A stretch of 64,000 nt of DNA from Tetmemena sp. SeJ-2015 (lineage: Eukaryota > Ciliophora > Spirotrichea > Sporadotrichida > Oxytrichidae), in contig JAJKFJ010020986.1 of assembly GCA_027382625.1 (NCBI GenBank), positions 109,810-173,809 on the forward strand, written 5' to 3'. Positions within the stretch are counted from its first letter, which is position 1. Each line of letters starts with the position of its first letter. A program made the translations under genes and the position numbers. Below the pieces are notes generated by a model. It was not told where the DNA came from, searched no databases, and was given only the letters and a program-made list of their open reading frames with translations. Of the stretch, positions 43,560-56,383 are shown piece after piece.

Positions 43560-46500
43560 TATGATAGAAGCTAGCTACCTAGATGTAATTGCAAAGGGAC
43601 TAGGTCACAATAAGGAATGTGACCTGGCAATGATAGTAATGCCTATGGGTTGATTGCATTTTTAGTATCTTAAGTTCGAGTATCCGAATTCTGCGGCGGT
43701 AATTTCCACATCCCTTAAAAGCCTTAGGATAGAATAAGCGAAATCGGCCAGTTTATCCAACTCTTCCCACCTGAAGACCTTATTCTAAAGGTAAGGCACT
43801 CAGAGTTAATCGTAAAGTCAGAGAACCCTAGCCTTTTCGAGTAAACTATGTTATGATAAAATTTAAGAAATTGTGCCCAAATAATACCACCTCAATATAT
43901 ATAAAAGTTGATCTATACCAGATTAATCTTACATCAAATTCTATTGTTGAGTAGACATAATTATTCTATACAATCGCTAATTTTCAATAAATAACAAAAT
44001 TATAGCAAAGATATGTTTAATTGCCGTCGACTAAGCGGATATGGGAGGTATCCACCAAATTTAAAGCTAAGCTGAAACTTTGACTCTCTAGCGCACTGAG
44101 CTTTAATAAATGAATACAGAGAATTGAGTGATAGATAATAGTTACAAAAATTATATAAGTCAAAAAAATATATAGATTCGAGAAGCTCAGACAGTGAAAT
44201 AGGACTTCCTCTCCTCTTTAACTGCAGTAATAATTTGATAAATATATTTCGACTCCGGAGTCTCAAGGAGAGTACATGGACTCAAGATCCATCAGAAATA
44301 TCATGGCTTTGCTTAACTTTACTTCCTTTGAGTTTGGTACGCTTTGGCGGGATATATAAAATTCTAATCACGTAAGCTCGGGAAAGGGTTCCACAAGCCA
44401 CCTAGGGCTAATACTTGCTGCAGCTCACACACCAATTATACCTCGCACTCTCAGATCGCGCCTCAAAAAACATATAGTAATCTGGACATGAGCTTGTGTC
44501 CTATCTAGATTGTGAGGCGGGACGTGATTCAGATCAAATGGCGCGAGCCGAATTTTGACACGCTGACACTATAATTTCATAATCTCATGTTGACACGCTT
44601 GTGATTCTCTAGTGTCTAAGTTCATCTCTTCTCAAAAGCGTACAGTCGCATTTTACAGATGACTTCAGGTGGTTAGACCGGCCATTATGATATGTGAGCT
44701 CCCGACAAAGGATTCGCTTACAAAATCAGTCCTCCTGCCCAGTCCCTATCAACTTTTCTCTTTAAGAGCTACCTCTAAGCCATGCACTCTAAACTGAGAC
44801 ATTGGACATTCTGATACCTAGTAGATTGTGAGGAGGCGACTGGCAGGCTTGCCGAGATGCCTTATTCGTTGCTACGTGCCTCTCACTTGACTTGTGAGAC
44901 AGACAAGTCTGCCATGCCTTGTCTCGAATGGACTGAAAATGATATCAAGCTTTTCCAAGAGCAGACCTTCTCCGGAGCTGAATGAGATATACTGAGCTCT
45001 GTTCCGCGTAGGGATTTTGAGACGTGTGACGGATTAGATTGAGCGCCAGTGTCGTGTGATCTAGTTGGCTTTGCGTGTATGGGCTCCGTGTCTCATCGAT
45101 AAGTGAGCAATTCTACCAACTATTTTGTATATTACGACTGATAAAAGAACGTGTTACAATATGTATCCTCTTGTTGCATAGCGCATGAATGATAGTCTTC
45201 ATGTCTGAAATTCGCTCAATAAAAGACTGTGTTGAGAAATATCTGTGTATGTGCTAAGAGTGTTAGACGTCTACGTCTACTGCGAAATTAGGTCCTCCTT
45301 TACAGAGTGTGTTGCATGAGAAAGAATAAGATACTAGTTCTCAAGAGAATCGCATTGAATGCTCCTTCGATTGATTCTAGCTGCTCACCTATTCTTAAAG
45401 TCTTGGCATCTTGGTGACTGTAAGGGACCTTGTGAGGCAAATAAGAGGCATCAGAGAGAACTACTGCTACTTGCACTCACTCTTACGTATTGAGAGCACT
45501 CTCGAGCAGCAATATGCAACTCCAGATTCTTCAAGCTATTGGTGGAGCTGAATAGATCTCTTCTGTCAAAAATGAGAACGCGCCAAGAACTCTGACCAAG
45601 GTATGCCACAATTGCGCATGTGGAGTGGTCTGACAACCGAAAATAGAGAATAAAAAGTGCAGAGAAGAGCTCTGGTGTATTGCGTAGTTTTTAGTCATTG
45701 TGAATTAATATACGACTTCTAATTAATTGATTGTACCATGACTCTCTTAAGGGCGTCTATAGAAACTTTTTACTCATTAGTCAACTTCTCAACTATAAGT
45801 TACCCTCCACATGTAGCGCCTGCGCTGTCTTGGGAGAGCATGATATTACTGATTACATACAGAAAGTGATCTGCCACAATTGGTAGACACACTAAGATGA
45901 AGCTGTGAGAGCCGCAACTATTTCGTACAGGAATTAATTGAAAATGAGAAAATACTAATTCCAATCTCTATCCAGAAGATACTAAGTGTTTCTTCACTAG
46001 TCCTGTACTGCTTAGCTCATTCGCTTATTAGGATTCTGTTCATAAAAATCTGTTTTCTCGCGCTCGCTACGATTTAATAGAAGTATACATCTTCTCCATT
46101 CATCTCAGTTTAGCTCGATGTGTTATAAAATCACTTAGTCTACCTTACGTGCCGTAGATCCCGTCTTATAGAGAGTTCTTGTTAATTGGCAACCCAACCT
46201 CTGTGAAACTCCTTCTACGTCTGTCCTTTGCAGGAGTACTAATGATCTTCTGATTCCTGTGTGACCCTTTGTGTAACGAATTAACTGTCATGGTAACAAT
46301 CCACCTAAGACTTTGTCTTACTGAGTTTTGCTCCTTATATCAATGGTAATTTCTAATGAGCGTTTAGAAATTTATAGCCTTGTTTGTTAGAAGATTTACA
46401 TATAGATAACTCGCTCTCGTAGCAAGTTTTCTCTAATTAGATATGCCCACAATTGTATAGGTCTCTTCCGCATGCTGAGGTTGATCTAAAGTGATGCAAG

Positions 46501-49500
46501 GTGATCCTCTACACATAGGCTAAGTATAGCCGTGAATTGCACAAGTCTCTCTATGAAAAGGTGAGGTTCCTAACTGGTCAGTATCTGTCACTGCTCCTGA
46601 CCTCTCTGATGGTCACCTTCTTACTCACCCTTCAAAATCTTGCCCTATTGCCATTGTCTCTTGTACTGCTCTCTACAATACTCTGCAAGCGTGAAGATCC
46701 ATGCAGCGCCTCGCACTGACGTCACTCCTATCCGCAACGAGTGATCGTACATTTCTACCTGATGATGTTGTGTGTCTTCCACTCTTCTGAAAATTGCTGG
46801 ATACCTGATCACTGCGCTTGATCATGATCTTTGTCCGAGCTTGGCCATCCTTGCTTAGACCTCTTCAGGCCGTGGAGTTTTCTAAGTAATAGTACCTCAG
46901 CAACCTTCACGTGCGCTTTATAATCTCTCTGCATAAACTGAAGTGCGTAATTGAGTCATTCTCAACTTCTTTCTGTTTAAGTATAGACAGATCTTGGAGT
47001 CGATAGCTCCTCTCTCATCCTGTTCTTTCGGTTGGCGAGGAGTAGTCAGACCTGAAGTTGCTCCGTCAATACTTATGATCAGCGCATCCTCTGCAAAAGA
47101 ACTGCGCCGTGTAACTCAGTCTTACCTCACCCACAGTCTAATCCTAGTCTCTAGCTGACTTGGCACCTTTTTGACTACCCTGCCACCCGCAGGCCGTGTG
47201 GGCGCACCTTTGGTTTTAGGGGGTTGAGGCTGGACTCCTCAAGTGCATATAATAATTTTGAGTGTTAGTATCATTCGTCAAAGATGTCTCGTTCTTTTAC
47301 TTCGACCTTCTCCGATGAATTAATTGTATTCATGTTATGATAAACTATTACTATATGCTTTTGTTTTGTTAAAGAGTTGATTAGTTATGTAAGGGGTTCA
47401 GTTGTTGGTGAGGGAAGGTTGAAAAGGTTGCGTTGTGGACCACTATGTGTATGAATAGGAAAATGTCATAGAGAGTCTTTAGAAGATAAAAATTCGTATT
47501 TAACGGCTCGCTGACTTGGCTGAGCGTGACAATATCCGCCAGTCTCTTCTTGAAACTCTGCTCACAACTCCATAGACTTTGAGTATACCTAATGCGTCTT
47601 AGCCCAGGCTCTATTGGCATAGTATCTTTACTTGGTCGTGTTCAGTGCTATGTGTATATAGAAAACAATGCGCGCCGTAGTCATCATCTATCTAAGTAAG
47701 AGAATGTACAATATAGATGTGGATTAACGTCTAGTGCTCTAAGTGGTTGATTGCTTTCTCAAGGTGGAGTGGCTACTCTTGATTACTTAGCCTGTGACGC
47801 CTCGTCTCCGCGCTGCGTGGAATAGTCCTTCCCATATGTGAAAGAGGTGTATGCTGACGGAAAGAACCGCTACTCTGCTAAAAGCCTGCCAGTAGCCACT
47901 CAATGTTCTCTCTTGCTATTAAAGCTCGTTTCTCTCATTGGCAGATCAATCTGGTTTAGTTCCTTGCTTCTGAGTTAGAGCTGGCACTTACTTTCCTCTT
48001 CTTGGGACTCTAAGCTTAGCATCTCGCTCACGATTTAGAGGAAGGCTACCGCGACATACTCGAGTGCCTTCGCATCTTAGTGTAAGAATCATTTTATGTC
48101 GTGCTCAGTACATCTCTGGTTGTTTTATTAAGGTACTCTTTTCTTTGCATCTATCACTTGATAAGTCTCGCATGCTTACATACTACTCCATACATACATA
48201 TTGAGGTACGCTCAACTATACTTTGTGTTGGAATGAGGTATGTCCATCTACGCTCCTTTGTAGTTGTCATAGTTTCTGGGTTGACGTGTTGTGTTTCTAC
48301 CCACTGCCTCCTATGTACATATAAAGATGGAAGAGAGCAGTGTATTATAATATCAGTAGAGCTAGATTGGACTCAGTACGATCTGATCATCGTAGCACCT
48401 GGAGAGCAGTAGTGTTGAATTACAATCGAGCAAGACGTCTCAAAGTATAAAACTAACGTGAAGAATCTATCTCTATCTAATCGGTTATGAAGTGTCTCCA
48501 TTAGCTAACAAAGTATATATGAGAATCCCTAGTCTCAAAGGCTAGTGATGTTTCTAGGATTCGTGATTTAACATGGCTGTTCTATATTTATCTACACTCT
48601 CTCTTGGAGCGTATTCAGGTCCAAGGTATACTAGTGTCACTGTAGGTAGTTTCTGAAGATGTCTGATGCTACTTCTGATAGTAGTGCGGTGGTGGACATA
48701 TATGCTATGATCTCACTGTGCTCTCGGAACAAACATCTGACTGTTGCGTAGCATGCCTACATGTGCAATACAATCGCTTCCTTGTATCCTGTGATCCTTT
48801 GCTTGCCTTAGTAGAGTTAAATGTCGACAAAACCTTATTGATAGTTTGCAGCTTTGAAATAATACCTCTGCTAACTATTAATATACTGTAAAGATGCAGG
48901 GAAAGTGGATCTCAGCCATCATCTGTGCTGCAATGATCTTCTCACTCGTTGCTGAGGAGCTCAGCTGTGGGACATATTGAAGAGAGGAGGATGGTGCAGA
49001 AAGGGCATGTTTCCTCACTCTTTGTCGCTTATCTAAGGGTTCATTCGGTAATCTCTCTACTTTTGTTGGAACTCTGATTGAACATTCGAGTTTCTCTCTC
49101 GTCGACTCGCTTTATTAATTTCCCTTTCACGTCATTGTTGCGTTGTGCTGATCTACACACTTTATTGTTTAGTACTTGCATTCTATTAATACTGCGTGTC
49201 ACCGCCGCACTCATCTTTATGTTACTAGTTGTTGCTGCCCAACTCTGGACCTTATCACCAGAATCACTGGCGGGTTTATCTGTTCTGTGAGGTGATTTAA
49301 CAGATTTAATTCTAAGATTTTCACTAGGAAATAATATATTATAAATTAAGTGTGTATGTATTAATTAATTTAACCTTACTAGTATATACGCTCCGCACGA
49401 CGTAAAGTTGTCATTCAGAGCACTCATCTCTTAGTGCAACATATCATATAATTGATTATCACTCCTCTATCACATTTATTTCCTATTCTCAAAGGGTCGC

Positions 49501-52500
49501 GAATGAAAGGAGGAGAACATGGTATCTCAATTTGCCAGACAACTCAACATGATCAGAGCTTCGTCTCGACGGGAGCGCTTCTCTCGCTATCTCGGTTTGG
49601 TCTTCGGCACTCACTGTTATGCATATATAGTGGAAATCCAGCTTACAAATATGACTCGTTAATTTATCTGTAATTTACTTGCTATGTTTCTCTCTGTGTG
49701 TTGCCTATCGCAACGTATAAATACTCCACCATTTTAAATGTCATGGCCTTCTCAACTATTTACCGCCTATATATTACGAAGCAATTAATCAACTCATATG
49801 CCGCCCCTTTTGTGCAGTGCTTTTGGAGATGTCTTGTCCAAAGGTAAGTATCATACCGTAATCTAGATGATATGCCACAGACATCTAGACAAACATACCG
49901 AGACAACTCACCGGCATTCTTGGACCCTCATAATTGACATTGTCATAGACTTAATAGAGCCACGAGGATATGCTTAATACCTGGTCTTTGTTATACTAGT
50001 GAATTTCTTTCAATACTACGGCAAGATGCTTCTCGCTTCATGTTACGAAGTCTCTTCTTGCAATCAGGAGGCCACGCTGATGAGAAAATTTATATGTTGA
50101 GGTGAATTGAAAAAATTGTAACAGTAGGAACTTGACAGTAGTGTACCTAGGGTGCATCACGACTAGACCAGGCTGAAGTTGACACTGATGTCCCAGAAAC
50201 ATCTTGAATTAAGGTGCAGAACGTGTTAATGAGGAATATATGAATGTTCGCCACTTGGCTCAGATAAATTTGGTAAAGATGGGACTCTTTCCCTACCCAC
50301 CTCATGACCTCACTACAACTGACTTTATAGTTAAGGGTTCTTGAAATTGTGATCCTGACCAGACTGCCCGAGCCACCCATCATATTGAGACGTCACCCAA
50401 AATAGAGGGTATTCTTCGGCATAACGTCGGGCGCGCATGCCCAGAAAGCTACAAAAGAGATCTTGCAATTTAACGTTCATTATATAAAGAGTATTAACTC
50501 CGTTGCTTATGGCGACTTATAAGTGCACCTCGCCCAAATTTCCTAACAGAATGTTATAAAATGACCTGAATAGTGGAGAGCGTGCAATCCCCTTGTCAAT
50601 TAAGTCAGCCCGATGATCTACATTGAGGTTGAGTCATAGTGAGGAGCATCACAGATAATCACGTGGACTAGCATCAGCATCTGTGTACTCCGACAGAATC
50701 TCTGATATGAGAGGTCACAGAATTACTGACTTCTCGAGACTCCCTTAGACTTTCTCTGTGGATTTTATATAGTGTCAGCAAAGTCCGGGTTTGATAAGCC
50801 TCACTGAACCTACGCACTCTCTAAAAAGCCTCAGAATTTATTGACATTATCCTCCTGTTGGAAATACCTTTGTTCCCTTTAAAAATTGTGAAAGTTCGAG
50901 CATAAGGTACTCCTCTACAGAAAGTGCCTTGTATTGCGGAGAAGGTTCCCGAATGGCCTGCTACGCGCTGAATAGTAAGCAGTTTAGAATAGTGACGTCC
51001 ACAGCGCTATTCTCATAGGAGCAAACGACCTTAGGAATAGCCCGCCACAGTGTCTGAGTTGATCTACATCATACGAGGGGTATTCAGAGAACTGCAGGCT
51101 GTGGTCTCAAATGGATATAAAGAGCTAAAGATGCAACTGCATGAATAGACTATTTCTCTCTAGACATAGCTCGTGCTGAGCGAATAGCATCGAGCCACAT
51201 CGTTCCCTACTTAAGGTCAATGCCTCTCAACAGACCAACTAAAGCATTTGACAGGCTCAGCGACACTTTGATGCTGCAGCAATCAATTGAACGAACCCTC
51301 ATGCCGAGCACCGAGAGTATCAATTTGGATATTAACGTCATAGACTCCTTGCTTTAAGGACAAGGAAGAAGTGGAGGAATCGTTCGTGACTTGGCCGCAA
51401 CGATATGCGAAGGTTAGTATGAGAGTTCAGCAGGTGAATAGTATGAAGGTTCGCGACAGTTAGATAGAGGATTCTTGTTAAATATGTGAGTCTTAAAACA
51501 TACGAAAGCTACTTTCATATCGCTCATAATAGATTAGTTCAATACAGTTTACTCAGTAGATACAAGAAGCATTCCAAGAAAACCCAATCTTGATAGCGGA
51601 GTTCAAAAGCTAGAGACTAGACAAGTACTCGAAACGAACATAGAGGATTTACTTCTACACCTCGAGGCTCTCGAGTCGGCGAGACTAGATGGGAGAGACA
51701 GAGAGCAACTAACAGATTTGACAACTAGCAAAGCAGCGCTCCCTAAGATCAGTTTCCCTATCTTTCTTCGCCTAGTTTTACTCCAAAGATGAAACGAATG
51801 GACGTTCGATTGTGGGCTTACCAGCATGCGTTTGAAAACTATATCCTCTCTTCCATGGCCCTCCAAGACAGAAAGTCCAGTGATATAGGTTGGAGAATTA
51901 AGCTCTCCTGAGCCTTAAGCGACACAGTATACTGTTGTGGCCGATCTCTGCTAACATGCTTAACCTTAGTCAGGAAGAGAGAGGCCGAGGGGGGGGTGCC
52001 CTTAGGCAACACTATCTACGTCAGTCAGAAGGACTCTTTCGTACTTGCTATGCTTCGTCAGTATTGGGGGAGGTACTGGCGTAACTATGAATCTGCTAAC
52101 AAGGTCGCAGAAACAAAGCTTACCGGGAAGCAATAAGTTGCAGAGTCCGAACACCGCATCCAATAGGCAAGTCAGTTATAGGCGTGACTGAACGGTGCCA
52201 AACACGCATTCTAACCATACTTCGAAGAACTATGATCGAATCATCTTGCCTCTGTAGCGAGACATTTGTGGAATGCCATTGGAGCTGCGCCCTTGGATCC
52301 GGACCAGTAGAAGACAGAAACCACTCCACAAAGTATCTAAAACCTCGAACGAATATATCCATCGTAACAAGCCCAAAAAACATGAAAGTTAAAGAAAAAT
52401 GATAGGCAGCCCAGCCAACGCAGCGTACTTTCCTTACCGAGAGTAAGCTGTGCCATCAGAATCGTTATCCCCGCAACCGAGGAAGTACTTGACATACCGC

Positions 52501-53640
52501 GACTATCTCGAACCCGCCACGTCGATATAAAATCTCTCGTACCGTTACCATCCCTACATCAGCATTATATATGAGTAGTGAGGAGAGCGACTGAGCAGGT
52601 GTGCATTAGTCTTGAGAGCTCTCCAGTTTCTGTCACGGCGGCTTTCGAATAGGACTTCGAACTCTCGCGCGTGCTTTCTACGCTGGGTACGAACCTCGCG
52701 TCTCATAGCTCTATGCGTTTCCAAATGAGTATCCTCGCTCTAGAGAACACTCTTTAGTCTCACGGTTCGAAAGAAAGCTGTCTCATAGCATCACCCCAAA
52801 GTCTACTCAGCACGAAGATGGAAAGTATGAGTTCTTACTCTAACTTTCTCATGCATCTCTTGCGAAGTCATGAAGTGGCTTCTACAGTTGCGTCCCAAGA
52901 ATATACCTGACATGACCTACACGACATTTACGAGGTAAGGGGCTAACAACATGCCACTATGGTTCTCACTCTCTGCTACGATGCTGGACCTATGGCGGCG
53001 TGACACTGGCAAGTATATCACCCAAGTACGTCGCGTGACAGTCACAGCAACGCTTTTCCTAATGCTCAGAATTTGCCAAGGGATGCAAATCTCGCATTCT
53101 AATTCTATCAGTCACAAACTGCCCATGAAAATACCTTATATTTGGGTTGGTTGACTCTCTCATTGTAAGCACCTCTCTCTGCGTCATGCGTGCCGCATAC
53201 ATAACGAAATAGTGTAATAGGCGAGTCCTACTAGAAGGATAGTTTGACCAAAGAGCGGACGCACCTCTTCTATGTGGAGCTTTTTCAACAATCGTGTTTG
53301 TCCCTTCGTGTGAGATCTAACTATCAGCGTTGGAGCTTTTGCTCTCTAATTTGGTCTTTGATTCCTTGCTTAACCTGTTGACATTCGATGTTCATGACAA
53401 CGTGAATTATAACTGATTTATATCTGAAAGACGAACGTAGTACCCTATTTTATACCATTGGACCTACGCACTGGCTTTCATTGAATTGCAATGATGGTCT
53501 CTTCAGGAAATCCTAAGACAGAATGAGGAGGCTCCTCTCCTCCCGTACAACCCAGAAACCCTTCTCTGGTACCAAACTGTCCTTCTACCACTATAGAGAG
53601 AATAGATACCTACTCGCAGACTCTGATTATGCCCTATAGC
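43560..53640. other. Base-balanced, gene-poor region of about 10 kb
   Basis: The composition is close to balanced, unlike the AT-rich flanks, and rich in CTCTC/GAGAG words. Short open frames with TGA as the only stop occur on both strands (for example 45451-45636 minus, 47381-47620 minus, 50996-51293 plus), but none carries a domain I can name. No tandem repeat, terminal repeat or transposase motif was seen. It may be an old germline-limited element or several decayed ones. Confidence 0.4.
51490..51792 (+). CDS. Possible coding remnant, coiled-coil-like
   Basis: A 101-codon frame with TAG glutamine reads SVDTRSIPRKPNLDSGVQKL, ETRQVLETNIEDLLLHLEAL and TDLTTSKAALPKISFPIFLR. It is charged and helical. 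A frame beginning just before its end (RMDVRLWAYQHAFENYIL, VLAMLRQYWGRYWRNYESAN, VARHLWNAIGAAPLDPDQQK) runs to about 52380 with TGAs at roughly 51910, 52182 and 52230. Chance frames of this length are possible when only TGA stops, so this is weak. Confidence 0.3.
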
Positions 53641-53732
53641 ATCAACCCTTCTCACTTCTCGGTGGCCGAGGTTTCACACTCCTGCCTACATGTCCTGTTC
53701 CTTGGAGACAAGCACTGAAACCATACCTCGAC

Positions 53733-54301
53733 AACAACCAAATGCTGTGAGAGAATTTGTGGTGGAGTTGATGGATGGGTCATCCTCAAGGACAATTGAA
53801 GGAGATCAAGCAGTGCATCACCAACGTTGACACAGTCACCTCTGAGGTTGAAACCATAGTGGACGGCATCAAGTCTCTGTCCATAACTGGCATCTTCACC
53901 GCCATCGAGACCTTCTCCAAACTTGCCTCTGAAGTACCAGTTGACTTCCAGCAATTAAATGGAACGCTATAAAGAGGATGAATGTCATATTAATTGATTG
54001 TAAATGCGAGGGTATCAGACCCGACTTGGACAGATTCAAGAACTGGGCTGAGATCTTTGTGAACCCCTCAGACCTTGAGACTAGACTAGCCACTAACCTC
54101 CCTGCTCATCTCAATGAGATCATGGTCGATGTTCAAGAGTCAGCTCTCGACATCAGCAATTTTACACTTTGAGTATATCCTTCCTCACTACTCTTATTAA
54201 ATGATCTAAATGGCAACTTCTTCGACGCTGGTGAAAACTTTGGTGAGGTGATGGTGCTCGCAGTCGGTCAGGTCACTCAAACCCTAGCTTCTACTCAGTG
54301 A
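53733..54301 (+). CDS. Secreted-protein-family gene 1 (ciliate Cys-containing family)
   Basis: The frame reads KCCERICGGVDGWVILKDN, then after a one-base deletion LKEIKQCITNVDTVTSEVET, IFTAIETFSKLASEVPVDFQ. With one IES removed it continues as LIDCKCEGIRPDLDRFKNW, AEIFVNPSDLETRLATNLPA. With a second removed it ends SNFFDAGENFGEVMVLAVGQ to TGA 54299. It aligns along its length with gene 2 at 56734. I recall a large ciliate family with ILxG..L..L..I..C, then DC......, then GE.IGE..VLA.G. Function unknown. The first exon with the signal peptide is not identified. Confidence 0.6.
53959..53993 (+). other. IES, pointer ATTAA
   Basis: A 35-bp insert between ATTAA at 53954-53958 and 53989-53993. It contains a TGA and shifts the frame. 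Removal gives VPVDFQQLIDCKCEGIRPD, which aligns with DQRLPHCTQAQPDVLNLL of gene 2. Confidence 0.65.
54160..54216 (+). other. IES, pointer GCAA
   Basis: A 57-bp insert between GCAA at 54156-54159 and 54213-54216, containing an in-frame TGA. Removal gives LDISNFFDAGENFGEVMV, matching the family's conserved GE.IGE ending. No AG acceptor is present at the right edge, so it is not a standard intron. Confidence 0.65.
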
Positions 54302-54566
54302 GAGAGGAGGGAGTGAGAAAGTGTTTTCAAAAATACAAAATAAATGAAGGGGTTATAGCGATTTAGTATTTTAAATTATCTAGCGCAAGTTCCACTATAA
54401 TATCGCAGTTTTATTTCTTTTCTCTTTCAATACGAGAGATTGTTTTCTGATATTTTAATTTCGCATTGTCATTCTCTTAATAGGCACTAATCAAAAAGTT
54501 AAAATTTTCAAAAATACTTACCAAGTCTATTAAGTCATATCATCTACTTGTAAAAGCTTTCAAAAT

Positions 54567-56382
54567 ATGACCAATGCTTCTAATTTATATTTGCCACCAG
54601 GATATCCAAAGAGCAAATGGGAGCAAAGAACTGCACACATCTGGCTTAGTATTTAGAGCAGCCCTTCAGTCCTCATAAAGATGAGTTAAATCATTAAAGG
54701 GCTGACGAAACAGAGGCTTAAGAAGGTTAAATTAAATTTATTTTCACTTTATATCATAATTATTACTTTATAAGGACTGGAAAAGCAGATGGAGAACCTA
54801 CAAATAGATGGGGAAGAATAAGAGGAGACTAAACAAAGTGAATCAGGCCAAGAAGAGTCGAAGGGATTAGTAGCTTCAGAAGAAAATGATGATCTCAAAT
54901 TGAGTCCGAATGAACGCCTAGATAAGAGAGTGAACTCTCTGCACATCCTCTCTGCTATGAGCTAAAGAAGGAAGATTCATAAGTGCGAGTCCACTCTTAT
55001 CATATTAGGTTTATTCTAAATTAATTTTCACATTAGACTCTACTAAGCAACAAAGATCACTGCAGATACATTTGCATGAGCTGCAGAACTATGTGTTGCG
55101 ATAGCAAGGAGATCATGAAGCATCATAAGGACTCCTCCTCGGCACACAGCATTTATCTTGACCTTGAAAACTCAAAGATTTAAAATAAATTAAACAATGA
55201 AACCTCAAATTGAGAGTTTGATTTAATGTGGAAGAAAATAAACCTAATTTAAAAGATTTTCTGTCACTCTTGCACTTGCAATCCTTCTCTGCCTGGTACT
55301 GATGATTTCACCTTCCTATTTATCTTATCTGTTTTAGATGAGGAGGTTAAGAAACTTCCAAAACTCAATCAAAGAAGTTGTGACAACCATCAATTTATGT
55401 CTTATCAAAATTTTTAAAGTGACAATCTTCAAAGAAGATGACCTTATGAAACGTTAAGTTAAAGACACCTTTACTTACAGAGACTTGATAGATGGGCTAG
55501 CCAAGGGCAAGTTTAAAAACATTGGAGTGCTTACTGGAGCTGGTATCAGCGTCTCCGCAGGCATCCCTGACTTTAGATCCCCAGGCTCTGGCCTCTATGA
55601 TAAACTCAGAGTACTCTATTTAAAAATTCTCCTAAGATATGTGTGACTCATGTTTAACTTGCAAAAGTACAACTTGCCCATGCCTGAAGCGCTTTTCATG
55701 CTTGAGTATTTCAGAGCGAATCCCCAGCCCTTCTTCACTTTCTGCCAAAACTTTGACATCTCAAATTGCAACCCAACCCCCACCCACTACTTCATATATC
55801 AAATTTTTAAAAAAAGAGAGATTAATAAATTACAATTAATTCATGTTCTGTTGGAGAAACTGGGCCTTTTAGGAATGAACTACACTCAAAACATAGATGC
55901 ACTTGAGGAGAGTCAGGCCTTAACGTTAAAGATAAGTTGCTATAGGCTCATGGTAGCGTAAAGGTGCCAAGTGCACTGGTTGTAGTAAGCCTCAAAACGA
56001 GGAAGAATTCAATTACAATAAAAGAAAATCCATAAATTACTTTGAGTGTGTGATTGCGCGAGTTCATTAAGAGAGGAGAGGTGTACAGGTGCAAGTCATG
56101 CGAGTATCCAGTCAAGCCCAACATCATATTTTTCGGTGAGAGCATGCCTGCAGATTTCCTGGCGAAGTTCAATACTATAAAGGAATGCGATTTAGTGATA
56201 GTCATTGGGACAGCACTAGCAGTTAGCCCTTTCAATCGACTTGTAGATACTGCTTTACCTGAAGTACCTAAGGTCCTCATCAACAGAGAGAACTAAAATT
56301 GCTTATAAAGAAATATTAAAACGGTTTAATTTAAATTTGTAAATAAAGCATTTATTCTATTTATATCATTTTTAAGAAAATG
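54567..56382 (+). CDS. Zinc-finger-UBP/sirtuin fusion (Sir2 NAD-dependent deacylase)
   Basis: The ATG at 54567 starts [20 protein letters not shown]. After an intron comes a Glu-rich linker ([19 protein letters not shown]). A UBP-type zinc finger follows ([47 protein letters not shown], then FCHSC after IES removal). The Sir2 core has [39 protein letters not shown] and CKSC (zinc site), [22 protein letters not shown] and PKVLINREN. Sirtuins remove acyl groups from lysines using NAD; the UBP finger binds free ubiquitin C-termini in other proteins. A GT-AG intron of 57 nt interrupts the [14 protein letters not shown] part. Single-base deletions before AHGS and before CTGC break the frame. The end after INREN is unclear. 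Confidence 0.8.
55182..55259 (+). other. IES in the sirtuin gene, pointer AAAGATTT
   Basis: A 78-bp AT-rich insert between AAAGATTT at 55174-55181 and 55252-55259. Removal joins YLDLENSKI to [13 protein letters not shown] in frame and completes the zinc finger. Confidence 0.8.
56012..56066 (+). other. IES in the sirtuin gene, pointer TTCA
   Basis: A 55-bp insert between TTCA at 56008-56011 and 56063-56066. Removal joins PQNEEEF to [12 protein letters not shown] in frame, between the two CxxC pairs of the Sir2 zinc site. Confidence 0.7.
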
Positions 56383-56383
56383 A

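Noticed and set aside
45451..45636. Possible RNase H-like segment of a retrotransposon (AYLGQSSWRVLIFDRRDL)
   Set aside because: The resemblance is vague, the catalytic residues cannot be placed and no reverse transcriptase motif is nearby.
55588..55672. AGTAC direct repeat in the sirtuin gene as an IES pointer
   Set aside because: Removal by that repeat is out of frame, while a 57-nt GT-AG intron at the same place is in frame.
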